Source of the DNA: Sporomusa sp. KB1
Lineage (GTDB): Bacteria > Bacillota > Negativicutes > Sporomusales > Sporomusaceae
Direction of reading: 5' to 3'
Assembly: GCF_007830295.1 (NCBI RefSeq)
Contig: NZ_VLKC01000002.1
Span: forward strand, 1,672,513-1,736,512
Length of the DNA stretch: 64,000 bases
In this document: piece by piece, positions 21,753-31,900 of the stretch
Numbering within the stretch: the first letter of the stretch is position 1
How the letters are laid out: each line of letters starts with the position of its first letter
Notes under the pieces: generated by a model
Database searches by the model: none
Seen by the model: only the letters and a program-made list of their open reading frames with translations
What the model was told of the DNA's origin: nothing
Made by a program: the position numbers and the translations under genes

Positions 21753-23534
21753 TTATGCTTCCTCCTTTTGAATCGCTTGTTTCGGACAAACCTGGAGGCA
21801 GACCTCGCACCCTACGCAATCTAAGCCGATACTCGCCTTTTTACTGGTTTTATCAAAATATATTGCCGGACAACCTGTTTTAATGCAACTTCTGCAACCT
21901 ATGCATACTTCAGTATCTACAGTACAACGCTTGGTAAAGCTTCCTTTAAACTCCTCTTTGTCCTGCGGCGAAAACTTCTTTAATACGCAAGGCCATCTTG
22001 TGATTATTACCGCTGGTTCATTTAGGCTGAGCGCCCAGTCCAGCGCGTTTTCCACTGCCTTAAGATTATTAGGATTGATAACTACTACCTGATCAATGCC
22101 ACAGGCCTTTACAAGTTTTTCTATATCTACCGGCCTGGTCTCTTTGCCTTGCAAGGTATAGCCTGAACCGGGGTTCTCCTGATGTCCTGTCATACCGGTG
22201 ATTCGGTTGTCCAATATTACGGTAATGGTATTACTCTGGTTATAGGCTACATCCAGGAGAGAATTGATGCCAGTGTGAAAGAAGGTGGAATCACCAAGAA
22301 CAGCGACAGCCCGCATCGGTGAGTTCTCTTGCATGCTAAAGACTTGCTGCGCCCCATGACCGGCACTAATACTTGCGCCCATACAAATATTATAATCCAT
22401 GGCATTGTACGGCTCAGCAAAACCCAGCGTATAGCAGCCGATGTCCCCGGAAAGCAGGAGATTTTTCCGCTTACCCAAGGTATAAAATAAACCTCTGTGC
22501 GGACAGCCGGCACACAAGGTTGGCGGTCTTGGAACAACTTTATCCGCATCATAGTCAATGGACGAATTTTCTTTGCCGTAAACTGCTTTTCTGATTACAT
22601 CAGGTGTTAATTCTCCACAGAAGGGAATCAGGTTTTTACCGATACAATCAAAGCCTAATATGCGAACCTGTTCTTCAATATACGGATCATTTTCTTCAAT
22701 AATATAAACCTTTTCGACTTTTTTGCAAAACTCTTTAATCTTTTCAGCTGGCAGCGGATAGGTAAAGCCTAGTTTTAAGTAGGACGCACTATCGCCGAAT
22801 ACTTCTTTAGCGTAGCTGCAGCATCCCCCTGAGGCGATTATACCAATTTTGGTACTATTCCACTCGATATAATTCAAGCTGGTGTTATTAGAGAATTCCA
22901 ACAGTTTTTGCAGTCGCTCTTCTACTTTTAATCGCAGCATTCTGGCATGAGCTGGTACTGTGATATACTTCTTTGTGTTTTTTACATAGTCTTTAATACC
23001 AACTTCTTCGCGGTCTTTACACTCGACAATGCCCTTAGAGTGACATACTCTTGTCGTCATCCTGAGCAAAACCGGTGTATCATATTTCTCACTGATTTCA
23101 AAAGCTGCTTTCGTCATATCTTTGGCTTCCTGGCTGTCTGTCGGCTCCAGCATAGCTATCTTGGCAAATTTAGCATAATTACGATTATCCTGCTCATTTT
23201 GCGAAGAATGTTGACCAGGTTCATCAGCCGTAACCAGCACCATTCCACCATTTACCCCTGTATAGGCATAGGTAAACAGCGGGTCTGCTGCCACGTTTAC
23301 CCCAACATGCTTCATTGAGGCTATGGCTCTCGCGCCGGCGATGGATGCGCCAATAACAGCTTCTAAAGCAACTTTTTCATTTGGTGCCCATTCTGCCAAA
23401 ATATCCTCTTTATAAGTGGCAATATTTTCAAGTATTTCCGTGCTGGGTGTACCAGGATAGGCCGATGCAAATTTTACGCCTGCTTCGTAGGCTCCACGGG
23501 CGATCGCTTCATTTCCCGTTAATAATTTCTTCAT
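21753..23534 (-). CDS. iorA: Indolepyruvate:ferredoxin oxidoreductase, alpha subunit
   Basis: A 593-aa protein from the ATG at 23534 (AAGGAGA, 7 nt). Pyrimidine-binding domain first (GNEAIARGAYEAGVKFASAYPGTPSTEI), then the TPP-binding domain (LSGDIGCYTLG, CMGASISAGHG, VLGDSTFFHTGINSL). Two C-terminal [4Fe-4S] motifs follow: CIGCRSCIKTGCP and CVGCEVCLQVCP. Cytoplasmic, O2-sensitive enzyme for amino-acid fermentation. First gene of iorA-iorB. Confidence 0.96.
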   Translation of the reverse strand: MKKLLTGNEAIARGAYEAGVKFASAYPGTPSTEILENIATYKEDILAEWAPNEKVALEAVIGASIAGARAIASMKHVGVNVAADPLFTYAYTGVNGGMVLVTADEPGQHSSQNEQDNRNYAKFAKIAMLEPTDSQEAKDMTKAAFEISEKYDTPVLLRMTTRVCHSKGIVECKDREEVGIKDYVKNTKKYITVPAHARMLRLKVEERLQKLLEFSNNTSLNYIEWNSTKIGIIASGGCCSYAKEVFGDSASYLKLGFTYPLPAEKIKEFCKKVEKVYIIEENDPYIEEQVRILGFDCIGKNLIPFCGELTPDVIRKAVYGKENSSIDYDADKVVPRPPTLCAGCPHRGLFYTLGKRKNLLLSGDIGCYTLGFAEPYNAMDYNICMGASISAGHGAQQVFSMQENSPMRAVAVLGDSTFFHTGINSLLDVAYNQSNTITVILDNRITGMTGHQENPGSGYTLQGKETRPVDIEKLVKACGIDQVVVINPNNLKAVENALDWALSLNEPAVIITRWPCVLKKFSPQDKEEFKGSFTKRCTVDTEVCIGCRSCIKTGCPAIYFDKTSKKASIGLDCVGCEVCLQVCPKQAIQKEEA

Positions 23535-23596
23535 GTACAACTCTCCTTTTTGAGTAAATGTATACCTAAAAACCATCCCCGCGAGTCCTAAAGATG

Positions 23597-23794
23597 CTAA
23601 GCTTTAAGATCAATTGAGCCCTCTGTAGGAGAGGGCCGCTTCTCATGTTCTTTAGCTACTTGCTGATTCTTCAGCTTATTCTTCTTGCGCGGCATACTTT
23701 GGTCAGACAGCTGGTTAAAGAACTGAATGGGACGTACAGGCGAGATTTTTCCTAATCTTTCGACAGGGGGAATCGACGTCGTTTTTCGTTCCAT
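23597..23794 (-). CDS. Small basic protein, 65 aa, unknown
   Basis: The ATG at 23794 is preferred (AAAGGGAG 8 nt upstream). It is hydrophilic and Lys/Arg/Pro-rich (ERKTTSIPPVERLGKISPVR; MPRKKNKLKNQQ). No domain recognised. It lies just upstream of iorA but is separated from it by 60 bp. Confidence 0.5.
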   Translation of the reverse strand: MERKTTSIPPVERLGKISPVRPIQFFNQLSDQSMPRKKNKLKNQQVAKEHEKRPSPTEGSIDLKA

Positions 23795-23974
23795 TGAGTA
23801 CACTCCCTTTAGCCATGATGTAAACTCTATCTATAATTATACCTGAACATTTTTAAATTGCATACCATTTCCTAGTTAATACCAACACAGCAATTCACTA
23901 TACTCCCCACGCTGTGCGGCAGCGCCTGCTTCAAAGAATTTCTCTATGTTTACCGATCTGGAGGACATTATCCA
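23795..23974. other. Intergenic stretch, nothing recognised
   Basis: Between the small basic protein gene and the manganese-riboswitch promoter. No gene or clear site. Confidence 0.4.
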
Positions 23975-24004
23975 TTGACATATATTACTTCCTGATACTA
24001 TAAT
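23975..24004 (+). promoter_or_regulatory. Promoter of the manganese-riboswitch transcript
   Basis: TTGACA (23975-23980), 18 bp, TATAAT (23999-24004): a near-perfect sigma-A promoter 22 bp ahead of the aptamer. Confidence 0.85.
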
Positions 24005-24026
24005 ATAGTAACAATTCAATATTGTC

Positions 24027-24115
24027 CCAAGGGGAGTAACCATTACAACAAAGTCGTCAAGCTCGGTGCGTAAGCCCCGGCTTTGTTGGCAGCATAATAC
24101 TGTTGGTAAGACCTT
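24027..24115 (+). ncRNA. yybP-ykoY manganese riboswitch
   Basis: CCAAGGGGAGTAAC opens the aptamer and GTAAGACCTT closes it, the two conserved L1/L3 strands of the Mn2+-sensing yybP-ykoY class. The arm between them is variable. Its 3' strand overlaps the terminator stem (24110-24145), so Mn2+ binding would free the downstream genes to be transcribed. It precedes a membrane protein and a cation ATPase. Confidence 0.88.
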
Positions 24116-24145
24116 GCCTTTACTAAAAGGCAGGGTCTTTTTAGT
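24110..24145 (+). terminator. Riboswitch expression-platform terminator
   Basis: GACCTTGCCTTT-ACTA-AAAGGCAGGGTC followed by TTTTTA. It shares AGACCTT with the aptamer. Confidence 0.88.
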
Positions 24146-24249
24146 CTATATAGATATATATATTTATAAAGAAAGGGTGATTCTTATTAACCAGCTTCTG
24201 GATGCTTGCAATGTTGGTTACAACCAACATGCTATCTGGGGGGATGCAA

Positions 24250-24579
24250 ATGGACTGGAAAAAGATAACCGGCTACTTCGGCTTGCTGTGCATTGTAATT
24301 GCCAGTTTAGCACAAGTGATTGCAACTATAGCCCCTAATTTTCTAGGTATCGAACCCTATGAAGCAATACTTCGTTGGGGAATTTATTTATGGGCTTATG
24401 TTATTGTTGCGACTGGCATTTATCTAGAGCAACAAACCGGGCATTTTTTTGAAATACTTCTCGGTTTGTTTGCTGGCATTTTATGCCTTGTGTTCTGGCT
24501 GACAATACCTGTCGCGCTGATTTATTTTTTCCGGGCTTTCACTAAACTTAGTAAAACAAATGGGGGATTGCCATTTTAA
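24250..24579 (+). CDS. Membrane protein under the manganese riboswitch, 109 aa
   Basis: The ATG at 24250 is chosen because GGGGGG lies 6 nt upstream. A near-perfect hairpin (ATGTTGGTT/AACCAACAT, 24212-24231) lies just before the SD. Three hydrophobic segments: TGYFGLLCIVIASLAQVIATIA, ILRWGIYLWAYVIVATGIYL and ILLGLFAGILCLVFWLTIPVALIYFF. It lies between the Mn2+ riboswitch and the P-type ATPase (42 bp before it), so it is expected to rise with Mn2+. Candidate accessory subunit of the ATPase; family unknown. Confidence 0.75.
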   Translation: MDWKKITGYFGLLCIVIASLAQVIATIAPNFLGIEPYEAILRWGIYLWAYVIVATGIYLEQQTGHFFEILLGLFAGILCLVFWLTIPVALIYFFRAFTKLSKTNGGLPF

Positions 24580-24620
24580 TTCCCTGCATAATTTCTTTAA
24601 TAACAAGGAGGCGTACCTTA

Positions 24621-27362
24621 ATGGAAAAACAGTGGCACCAGTTGACCTCAGAAAAAGTTTTAGCTGAACTTAATTCTGACCTGGAGCACGGTCTCTCCTC
24701 GGGCGAAGTGACCAAGCGCCTAGCGCAATATGGCTATAATGAATTGCAGGAAAAAGATCGCGAGCCTTTATGGAAAAAGTTTTTAAATCAATTCAAAGAT
24801 TTTCTGGTATTAATTCTAATAATAGCCAGTCTCATTTCGCTTGCGGTTGGTGAAGTTACCGATTCGTTGGTTATTATGGCCATAGTACTACTTAATGCCG
24901 CCTTGGGCGTATTTCAAGAGGCTAAAGCAGAAAAGGCCCTGGAAGCCTTAAAGAAGATGAGTGCCCCGAGCTCTAAGGTTATCCGTGATGGTGAGACTAC
25001 CACGATTCCTTCCCGGGAGTTAGTTCCCGGTGACATCATTCTCCTTGATGCCGGAGATTACATTCCTGCCGATGTGCGTATGCTTGATTCATTTAATTTG
25101 AAGATTGAGGAAGCCTCTCTAACAGGTGAATCGGTGCCGGTTGAGAAAGAATGTTCTGTGATTGAGGGTGAACCACCCCTGGCAGAACGTCACAACTTAG
25201 GCTTCATGAGTACAGTCGTGACCTATGGGCGTGGTAAAGCCGTCGCTGTCGGTACGGCAATGAAGACCGAAATCGGAAAAATTGCCGAAATGATTCAGAC
25301 GGTTGAAGAAGACATCACGCCGTTGCAAAAGAAGCTGGCAGAGTTCGGCAAAAGTCTTGGCATTGCTTGTTTAGCCGTTTGCGCCATTATCTTCGCTATG
25401 GGGCTATGGAAAGGCTATCAGGACGGTGCGTTAACTTTTAACGAAATCCAGATGATGCTTATGACCTCTATTAGTTTGGCTGTTGCCGCCATCCCAGAAG
25501 GCTTGCCTGCTGTTGTAACCATTGTGTTAGCCCTGGGTATGCAGCGGATGGCCAAGAAAAACTCGATCATGAAAAAACTGCACGCCGTAGAAACCTTAGG
25601 TAGTATCTCGGTAATCTGTTCTGATAAAACCGGTACACTCACCCAAAATCAAATGACGGTTGTTAAGGTTTTCACCCCTGGCAAGATGTTCGAGGTAAGC
25701 GGCGAAGGCTACCATCCTGTAGGACAATTTACTCGCAATAAAACAGCCGTAGACGTAACAAGTGAAAAAGACCTGGCCTTGCTGCTTAGTGGTTCCATCT
25801 TGTGTAATGATGCTCAGCTAAAAGCCTCTGATGATGATAAAAACTGGTCAATTATCGGCGACCCTACAGAAGGCGCATTGGTTGTAGCCGGCTACAAAGG
25901 CGGCTATACGCAACCTCAACTGATAGAACAATTCCCCCGGTTACAGGAAATCCCCTTTGATTCTGGCCGGAAAATGATGACCACATTGCATCAAATTGAT
26001 GGACAATTGCGGACTTTCACCAAAGGTGCCCCTGATGTCCTGTTAAACTGTTGCACCGCCATTGCGGAAGGCGGATCAAGCCGCCCCTTAACCGCCGAAG
26101 ATAAGGCCGCCATCCAGGCAGCTAACAAGGATATGGCGTCTCACGCTCTGAGAGTACTAGCCGTAGCCTACCGCAACTTTGACGCCAAGCCGTCTATGAC
26201 TAATCCTAGTGATATCGAAAACGAACTCGTATTTGTCGGCCTGTTAGGCATGATTGACCCGCCTCGTATGGAGGTCAGAGACGCTGTTGAATTATGTAAA
26301 GGCGCTGGTATTCGCCCGGTAATGATTACCGGCGACCATCCAGATACCGCCTTCGCCATTGCCGAACAGCTTGGTATTGCCACAAATGTTAACCAGGTAC
26401 GTACTGGCAAAGAACTTGATGCCATGTCCCCTGCTGACTTAAAACAAGCTGTGGAAAGTTCTAGTGTCTTTGCCCGTGTATCCCCAGAACACAAAGTAGC
26501 TATTGTCGAAGCATTGCGCAGTAACAAACATATTGTGGCCATGACCGGTGACGGTGTAAATGACGCTCCAGCCTTGAAAAAAGCCGATATTGGTGTGGCT
26601 ATGGGCATAACTGGCACTGATGTTACCAAAGAGACCGCCGATATGGTAATCTCTGATGATAACTTTGCCACTATTGTCTCTGCTGTAGAAGAAGGCCGGG
26701 TTATTTATACCAATATTAAAAAGTTTGTCTATTTCCTCCTCTCTTGTAATATCTCTGAAATTCTGGTCATCTTCTTTGCCATGCTTCTCGGCTGGCCTAT
26801 CCCGTTATTACCGATTCAATTATTGTGGGTTAACCTGGTAACTGACGCCTTCCCGGCCTTGGCTCTCGGCGTTGAAAAGAAAGAACCGAATGTAATGAAC
26901 CTCAAACCACGCGATCCGGCTGCACCATTAATGGATAGAAACCTAAAAATCATGATTTTGGTTCAAAGTATGGCTATTGCTTTCACGGTCTTAGGAGCCT
27001 TCCAATATGCCTTAGCCGAATATAATGGTGACCTTGCTATGGCCCGGACCTTTGCCTTTACTACCCTGATTACCACCCAGATTGCCTGCGCTTTTGTTGC
27101 CCGCTCGGAATACTATTCCGCGTTCTCCCTGGGCTTCTTTAGCAACAAGTACCTAAACGCCGGTGCTGGCCTCTCCTTCGTGCTGCTCTTGCTGTCGGTT
27201 GAAGGTCCCTTACATGTGATCTTTAAAACCATTGAGCCTGGCTTACACGAGTGGCCTTTCTTGGTAGTGGTAGCTGTCATCCCCTTCCTTGTTACTGAGT
27301 GTGCCAAATGGCTGCTAAATTTATCTTCCAAACCCTCTCAGTCGACAAGCATACAAAACTAA
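24621..27362 (+). CDS. Cation-transporting P-type ATPase (Ca2+/Mn2+ type, PacL/SERCA-like)
   Basis: A 913-aa protein. Cation-ATPase N-terminal domain (HQLTSEKVLAELNSDLEHGLS), actuator motif LTGESVPVEK, phosphorylation site DKTGTLT at D335, hinge TGDGVNDAPALKKADIGVAMG, ten membrane spans. Ion-site residues of SERCA-type pumps are present: PEGLP in TM4, N and E in TM5 (CNISEILV) and NLVTDAFPA in TM6. It expels divalent cations using ATP. Control by a Mn2+ riboswitch argues that Mn2+ is a physiological substrate (inference). SD AAGGAGG. Confidence 0.93.
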   Translation: MEKQWHQLTSEKVLAELNSDLEHGLSSGEVTKRLAQYGYNELQEKDREPLWKKFLNQFKDFLVLILIIASLISLAVGEVTDSLVIMAIVLLNAALGVFQEAKAEKALEALKKMSAPSSKVIRDGETTTIPSRELVPGDIILLDAGDYIPADVRMLDSFNLKIEEASLTGESVPVEKECSVIEGEPPLAERHNLGFMSTVVTYGRGKAVAVGTAMKTEIGKIAEMIQTVEEDITPLQKKLAEFGKSLGIACLAVCAIIFAMGLWKGYQDGALTFNEIQMMLMTSISLAVAAIPEGLPAVVTIVLALGMQRMAKKNSIMKKLHAVETLGSISVICSDKTGTLTQNQMTVVKVFTPGKMFEVSGEGYHPVGQFTRNKTAVDVTSEKDLALLLSGSILCNDAQLKASDDDKNWSIIGDPTEGALVVAGYKGGYTQPQLIEQFPRLQEIPFDSGRKMMTTLHQIDGQLRTFTKGAPDVLLNCCTAIAEGGSSRPLTAEDKAAIQAANKDMASHALRVLAVAYRNFDAKPSMTNPSDIENELVFVGLLGMIDPPRMEVRDAVELCKGAGIRPVMITGDHPDTAFAIAEQLGIATNVNQVRTGKELDAMSPADLKQAVESSSVFARVSPEHKVAIVEALRSNKHIVAMTGDGVNDAPALKKADIGVAMGITGTDVTKETADMVISDDNFATIVSAVEEGRVIYTNIKKFVYFLLSCNISEILVIFFAMLLGWPIPLLPIQLLWVNLVTDAFPALALGVEKKEPNVMNLKPRDPAAPLMDRNLKIMILVQSMAIAFTVLGAFQYALAEYNGDLAMARTFAFTTLITTQIACAFVARSEYYSAFSLGFFSNKYLNAGAGLSFVLLLLSVEGPLHVIFKTIEPGLHEWPFLVVVAVIPFLVTECAKWLLNLSSKPSQSTSIQN

Positions 27363-27382
27363 TCACTGCTGCCTTACGCAGT

Positions 27383-27428
27383 AAAGACCTAACTCTTTTC
27401 CCTTCGCGAGATTAGAGTCAGGTCTTTA
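27383..27428. terminator. Terminator between the ATPase and the GNAT gene
   Basis: AAAGACCTAACTCT paired with AGAGTCAGGTCTTT, followed by ATTGTCTT. Confidence 0.85.
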
Positions 27429-27437
27429 TTGTCTTGT

Positions 27438-27929
27438 TTAGAGAACAAGTGTCATATCAAACCACTCTGCTCCCCCATGCGTTGATTTAGAGACTCCGTT
27501 ATTCACATAACCAAAGGACTTATAATAATGAATCAACTGCTCCTTACAGGTTAGAATAACACTTTTTTGCCCCGTATGCTTGGCTAACTGAATAAAGTGT
27601 TTCATTAACCGGGCAGCAATTCCCATTCGTCGGTGTCCAGGAATTACGTCCAGTCCAAAAATAGCTGCGTTTTTTCCATCCGGTATATGATGCTTTGTAC
27701 TATAAAATAGTTCATCATAGATAACTGAACTATTAGTGACACAGCCGTTGATAAAACCGATTACAATCCCTTCAGTCTCTGCTACCAGAAAGTATTCTGG
27801 GAAAGCAGTAATTCTATCCTTGAATGATTTCCGTGTTGCCGCTTCTGTTGTAGGAAAACAAATTGCTTCTATTTCAGTTACGCGATCAACATCGTTTAGC
27901 TGAACTCTTCTGATCGTTACTTCTGGCAT
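27438..27929 (-). CDS. GNAT-family N-acetyltransferase
   Basis: A 163-aa protein. Motif A of GNAT proteins is IFGLDVIPGHRRMGIAARLMKHFIQLAK (acetyl-CoA pyrophosphate loop HRRMGIA), followed by the C-terminal ILTCKEQLIHYYKSFGYVN strand-helix. The N-terminus (VTIRRVQLNDVDRVTEIEAICFP) resembles the arylalkylamine N-acetyltransferase subgroup. Substrate unknown; a soluble, monocistronic gene. Confidence 0.9.
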   Translation of the reverse strand: MPEVTIRRVQLNDVDRVTEIEAICFPTTEAATRKSFKDRITAFPEYFLVAETEGIVIGFINGCVTNSSVIYDELFYSTKHHIPDGKNAAIFGLDVIPGHRRMGIAARLMKHFIQLAKHTGQKSVILTCKEQLIHYYKSFGYVNNGVSKSTHGGAEWFDMTLVL

Positions 27930-28065
27930 AAGGTATTCTCCCTTTTCATAATCTCCCGGCTTTTAGCACAGCAGCGAAAAGCTCCCTCAACTACCTGCGC
28001 AGGGGAAAAGACTCATATTGACGTTTATTATATCACAGATACTAGCCAGAGCAACGATTAGTTGA

Positions 28066-28110
28066 AAAAGGCTCAACAAGCAGGTATCACTGTTTGTTGA
28101 GCCTTTTTAT
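28066..28110. terminator. Strong bidirectional terminator
   Basis: AAAAAGGCTCAACA/TGTTGAGCCTTTTT. No gene reads into it directly; it separates the GNAT promoter region from a 33-aa gene. Confidence 0.8.
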
Positions 28111-28219
28111 CCGGACATTCTAGCTTTTCTTTTAACTAAAGTAATAAAAAACCATGCCTCTTACTGCATTATTGCATCTTTATCGCAGCCATTCCGCATA
28201 TGATGTACCGGGGGATATC

Positions 28220-28321
28220 ATGGTTTTAGACGTCTTACTGACAATCGGTTCTTTAGCAGTTGTTCCTATCGGAACAATGCTGCTACTCTGGTTACTATGC
28301 ATTTTAACGCCAGACCATTAA
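28220..28321 (+). CDS. Single-pass membrane mini-protein, 33 aa
   Basis: ATG with GGGGG 5 nt upstream. One hydrophobic helix with a proline break (VLLTIGSLAVVPIGTMLLLWLLCIL). The stop is in the loop of its terminator (28311-28338). Of the same kind as the 30-aa protein at 13738. Function unknown. Confidence 0.55.
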   Translation: MVLDVLLTIGSLAVVPIGTMLLLWLLCILTPDH

Positions 28322-28338
28322 GGTCTGGTGTTTTTTGA
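28311..28338 (+). terminator. Intrinsic terminator
   Basis: CCAGACC-ATTA-AGGTCTGG followed by TGTTTTTTG. Confidence 0.88.
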
Positions 28339-28379
28339 TCAAAAATCGGGCATGCACTTTACTGTTTACCTATCTAGTA

Positions 28380-28706
28380 TTACCACCTATGCCACTCCCG
28401 GTGTTCCATAATCCTATGTATTTCCCTTTCGTGACGCTCATTCTCATGCCTTTGTCTTTCACGCCACTCCCTCCTCGACTCAAACGGACGCCGCTTCATT
28501 TCTCTTTCATGACGAATATTTTCCTCGTGTATTCGACGGTTTCTTTCTCTTTCCCACTCGTTATGATGGTGGTCTCTTTGGTACTTATGCTCATACCGCT
28601 GCAGTTCCTCCGGTTGTGGTGATGCTTCGGCTACAGTAGCAAATAAGCCCACTTGCATCAGTCCGAGCATTGAGTATATCATAACCTTTTTCGCCATGCT
28701 TTGCAT
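28380..28706 (-). CDS. Secreted Arg/Glu/His-rich protein, paralogue 2
   Basis: A 108-aa protein with GGAGG before the ATG. Signal peptide AKKVMIYSMLGLMQVGLFATVAEA (compare paralogue 1 at 18307). The mature region is about 85 aa of almost only R, E, H, W, N and Q, with the shared core RHEREMKRRPFESRREWRERQ split by two residues. No hydrophobic C-terminus here. It is driven by TTCTAAA box D with the same spacing as paralogue 1. Likely periplasmic or spore/envelope stress protein; no known family. Confidence 0.8.
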   Translation of the reverse strand: MQSMAKKVMIYSMLGLMQVGLFATVAEASPQPEELQRYEHKYQRDHHHNEWERERNRRIHEENIRHEREMKRRPFESRREWRERQRHENERHEREIHRIMEHREWHRW

Positions 28707-28758
28707 ATGAATTCCTCCCCCTCCTTATTGTGGTAACCTAGCTTAATAATAAACGTCA

Positions 28759-28780
28759 ATTTTTAGAATTTATTTAGAAA
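28759..28780 (-). promoter_or_regulatory. TTCTAAA direct-repeat promoter box D
   Basis: TTTCTAAA-TAA-ATTCTAAAAAT, then 7 bp, then TATTAT, ahead of secreted paralogue 2. Confidence 0.85.
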
Positions 28781-28834
28781 GTATTAAATGGGGCAGGCAA
28801 GTCAAATTAACATATTCTATGCTAGCCGCGCCAA

Positions 28835-28862
28835 AATAAGCCGCCACCCGAAGGCAGCGGCT
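28835..28862 (-). terminator. Terminator of the pyruvate:ferredoxin oxidoreductase gene
   Basis: AGCCGCTGCC-TTCG-GGTGGCGGCT followed by TATTTT on the minus strand. Confidence 0.82.
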
Positions 28863-28923
28863 AAAGAAAGGATAAAAATAGCGATATATTCTTTATAATC
28901 TTTGCATCCCAGAGGACAGCGCA

Positions 28924-31900
28924 TTACCGATCTGCTAATTGCCTGTATTTTTCCCAACGCTCCTTAGCATCTTGCTTGGTTTTTTCAAATAAGGCGTCAG
29001 CAATATCGGGAAATTGCTTCTGTAGTGACGAGTAACGCACTTCACCCATAAGAAAATCTTTAAAGTCGGTGGTTGCTTCTTTCGAGTCCATAGTAAAAGG
29101 ATTGTTGCCAGCATCTTTCGCTTGAGGATTGTACCTATATAATGCCCAATAACCACTATCAACAGCTCGTTTGGCCTCCAATTGACTACAGCCCATACCC
29201 ACCTTCAAGCCATGATTGATACAGGGAGCGTAAGCAATAATCAGGGACGGGCCCGGATAAGCCTCCGCCTCCGCAATCGCTTTGAGGGTTTGATTTTTAT
29301 CTGCTCCCATAGCAATTTGCGCTACATATACATAGCCATAGCTCATGGCTATCATACCAAGGTCTTTTTTCTTGGTACGTTTTCCGCTAGCTGCAAATTT
29401 GGCAATAGCTGCTGTCGGAGTAGCCTTGGATGACTGACCGCCCGTATTGGAATATACTTCTGTATCAAATACCAAAACATTAACGTTTTCACCAGAAGCC
29501 AAGACATGGTCTAAGCCGCCAAAGCCAATATCGTAAGCCCAACCATCGCCACCAAATATCCATTGTGATCTCTTTACCAAAAAATCTCTGTTTTTGTAGA
29601 TTTCATTTAAAAGCGAATCATTACCTCTAGCCCTTTCTAGAACCTCAATCAGTTTATCGGCTCTGTCCCGTGTACCTTCTCCTGCATCTTTATTTACCAA
29701 CCAATCGTTACATACCTTTTTAAATTCTTCTCCCAATTGCAGCTGAGCTGCTTTCTCAATATCCATAATCAATTTGTTTCTTACTTGTTTTACGCCCAGG
29801 AGCATACCCAAGCCAAATTCAGCATTGTCCTCAAATAAAGAATTCCCCCAAGCCGGACCATGTCCACGGTGATTTTTGGTATACGGCACAGACGGCGCAC
29901 TACCCGCCCATACAGAAGAACAGCCAGTAGCATTAGCCACCATCATTCTATCGCCAAACAATTGAGTCACTAATTTAGCGTAGGGAGTTTCACCGCAGCC
30001 TGCACAAGCACCAGAAAACTCTAACAGCGGTTGTTCAAACTGGCTACCTTTAACAGTTTCCTTTTTAAGAGGATTGGGTTTAGGAGCTAAAAGCATTGCA
30101 TAATCCCAAAGCTTTGCCTGTCCAAACTGAGTAGTAAGCGCTTTCATAACCAAAGCTTTTTCTTTGGCCGGACATATCTGGGCACAATTGCCGCAGCCAG
30201 TGCAGTCAAGTGGCGATATAGCCATTCTGAAATTCATATCTTTTACACCGGTAGCCGGCTTAGCCGTAAAACCTGCCGGAGCTTTTTTAATTTCGTCTTC
30301 ATCAGCAAGTATCGGTCTAATGGCAGCATGCGGACAAACATAAGCGCATTGGTTACACTGAATACATTCATCCATTTGCCATTCAGGCACGTTGATGGCA
30401 ATGCCGCGTTTTTCATAGGCAGCAGTACCCAAAGGGAAAGTGCCATCTTCCACAGAAATAAAGGCGCTTACCGGCAGCGCATCCCCTTCTTGCCGATTCA
30501 TTGGCTTTAGGATATTCTCAATAAATGCCGGAACTTCTTTTACGCTATCCGTACCAGCCTGAGCATTTCCCCAAGAAGCAGGAACACTGAATTTCACACT
30601 AGAGTTTACACCCCTGTCAATAGCGGCGTTATTCATAGCAACAATTTTTTCACCTTTTTTGCCGTATGATTTTTCTACCGCCTCTTTCAAATAGTTAGCG
30701 GCCTCGTCCACAGGAATAATACCAGCAATTTTAAAAAAGGCAGCTTGCATGATCATATTGATCCTGCCGCCAAGACCGATTTCCCGAGCAATGCCTACAG
30801 CATCTATGGTGTAAAAGTTGATATTATTCTCGAAAATAAAACGTTTCATAGCGGCAGGCAAGTTTTCATCCACTTCCCGCTCGTTCCAGGTACAATTAAG
30901 GAGAAAATTGCCGCCCTTCTTCAAGCCGTCCAATACATTGTATTTATCTACATAAGATTGGTTGTGGCACGCAATAAAGTCCGCCTTATTAATAAGATAA
31001 GGCGCTTTTATCGGTTGTTTGCCAAATCTTAAATGAGAAATGGTAACGCCGCCAGATTTTTTAGAATCATAGGCAAAGTAAGCCTGCGCATACAGTTCAG
31101 TATGGTCACCGATAATTTTGATGGCACTCTTATTGGCACCAACCGTTCCATCTGAACCAAGGCCCCAGAACTTGCAAGCTTTAGTTCCTGTTGGCGTAGT
31201 GTCAATATCTTCCCCCAAAGACAGTGATGTATATGTCACGTCATCAACAATACCAATAGTAAAATTGTCCTTTGGCTGCTCCTGCCTGAGGTTTTCATAT
31301 ACGGCTTGAATATGTCGGGGAACCACATCTTTACCCCCAACACCACAGCGGCCGCCAACAATGACTGGATGCCATCCGCTGTTATAAAATGCCGTCTTTA
31401 CATCAAGATATAGTGGCTCGGCTAACGATCCCATCTCTTTGGTTCTATCTAAAACAGCAATTTTTTGGACCGTTTTAGGAATATACTTAAAGAAGTGTTT
31501 AATCGAGAAAGGTCTATATAAATGAACAGTCAACAAACCAACCTTTTCTCCGTTAGCATTTAAATAATCTACCACTTCTTCAATTGCCTCACACATCGAC
31601 CCCATCGCAATAATCATTCTATCTGCGTCTTTTGCACCGTAATAATTGAAAGTATGATATTCTCGTCCAGTAAGTTTAGTGATTTCACCCATATACTCTT
31701 CTACAATTTCCGGAAGAGCTTGGTAATAGCGATTGGTTACTTCTCTCTGTTGAAAATAAATGTCGGAATTTTGAACGGTTCCCCGCAATGCCGGATGATC
31801 AGGATTTAACCCTTTCCTCCGAAATTCATCCAATGCATCTCGGTCTAATAAACTAGCCAATTCCTCATATTCAAGTATCTCAACTTTTTGTATCTCATGA

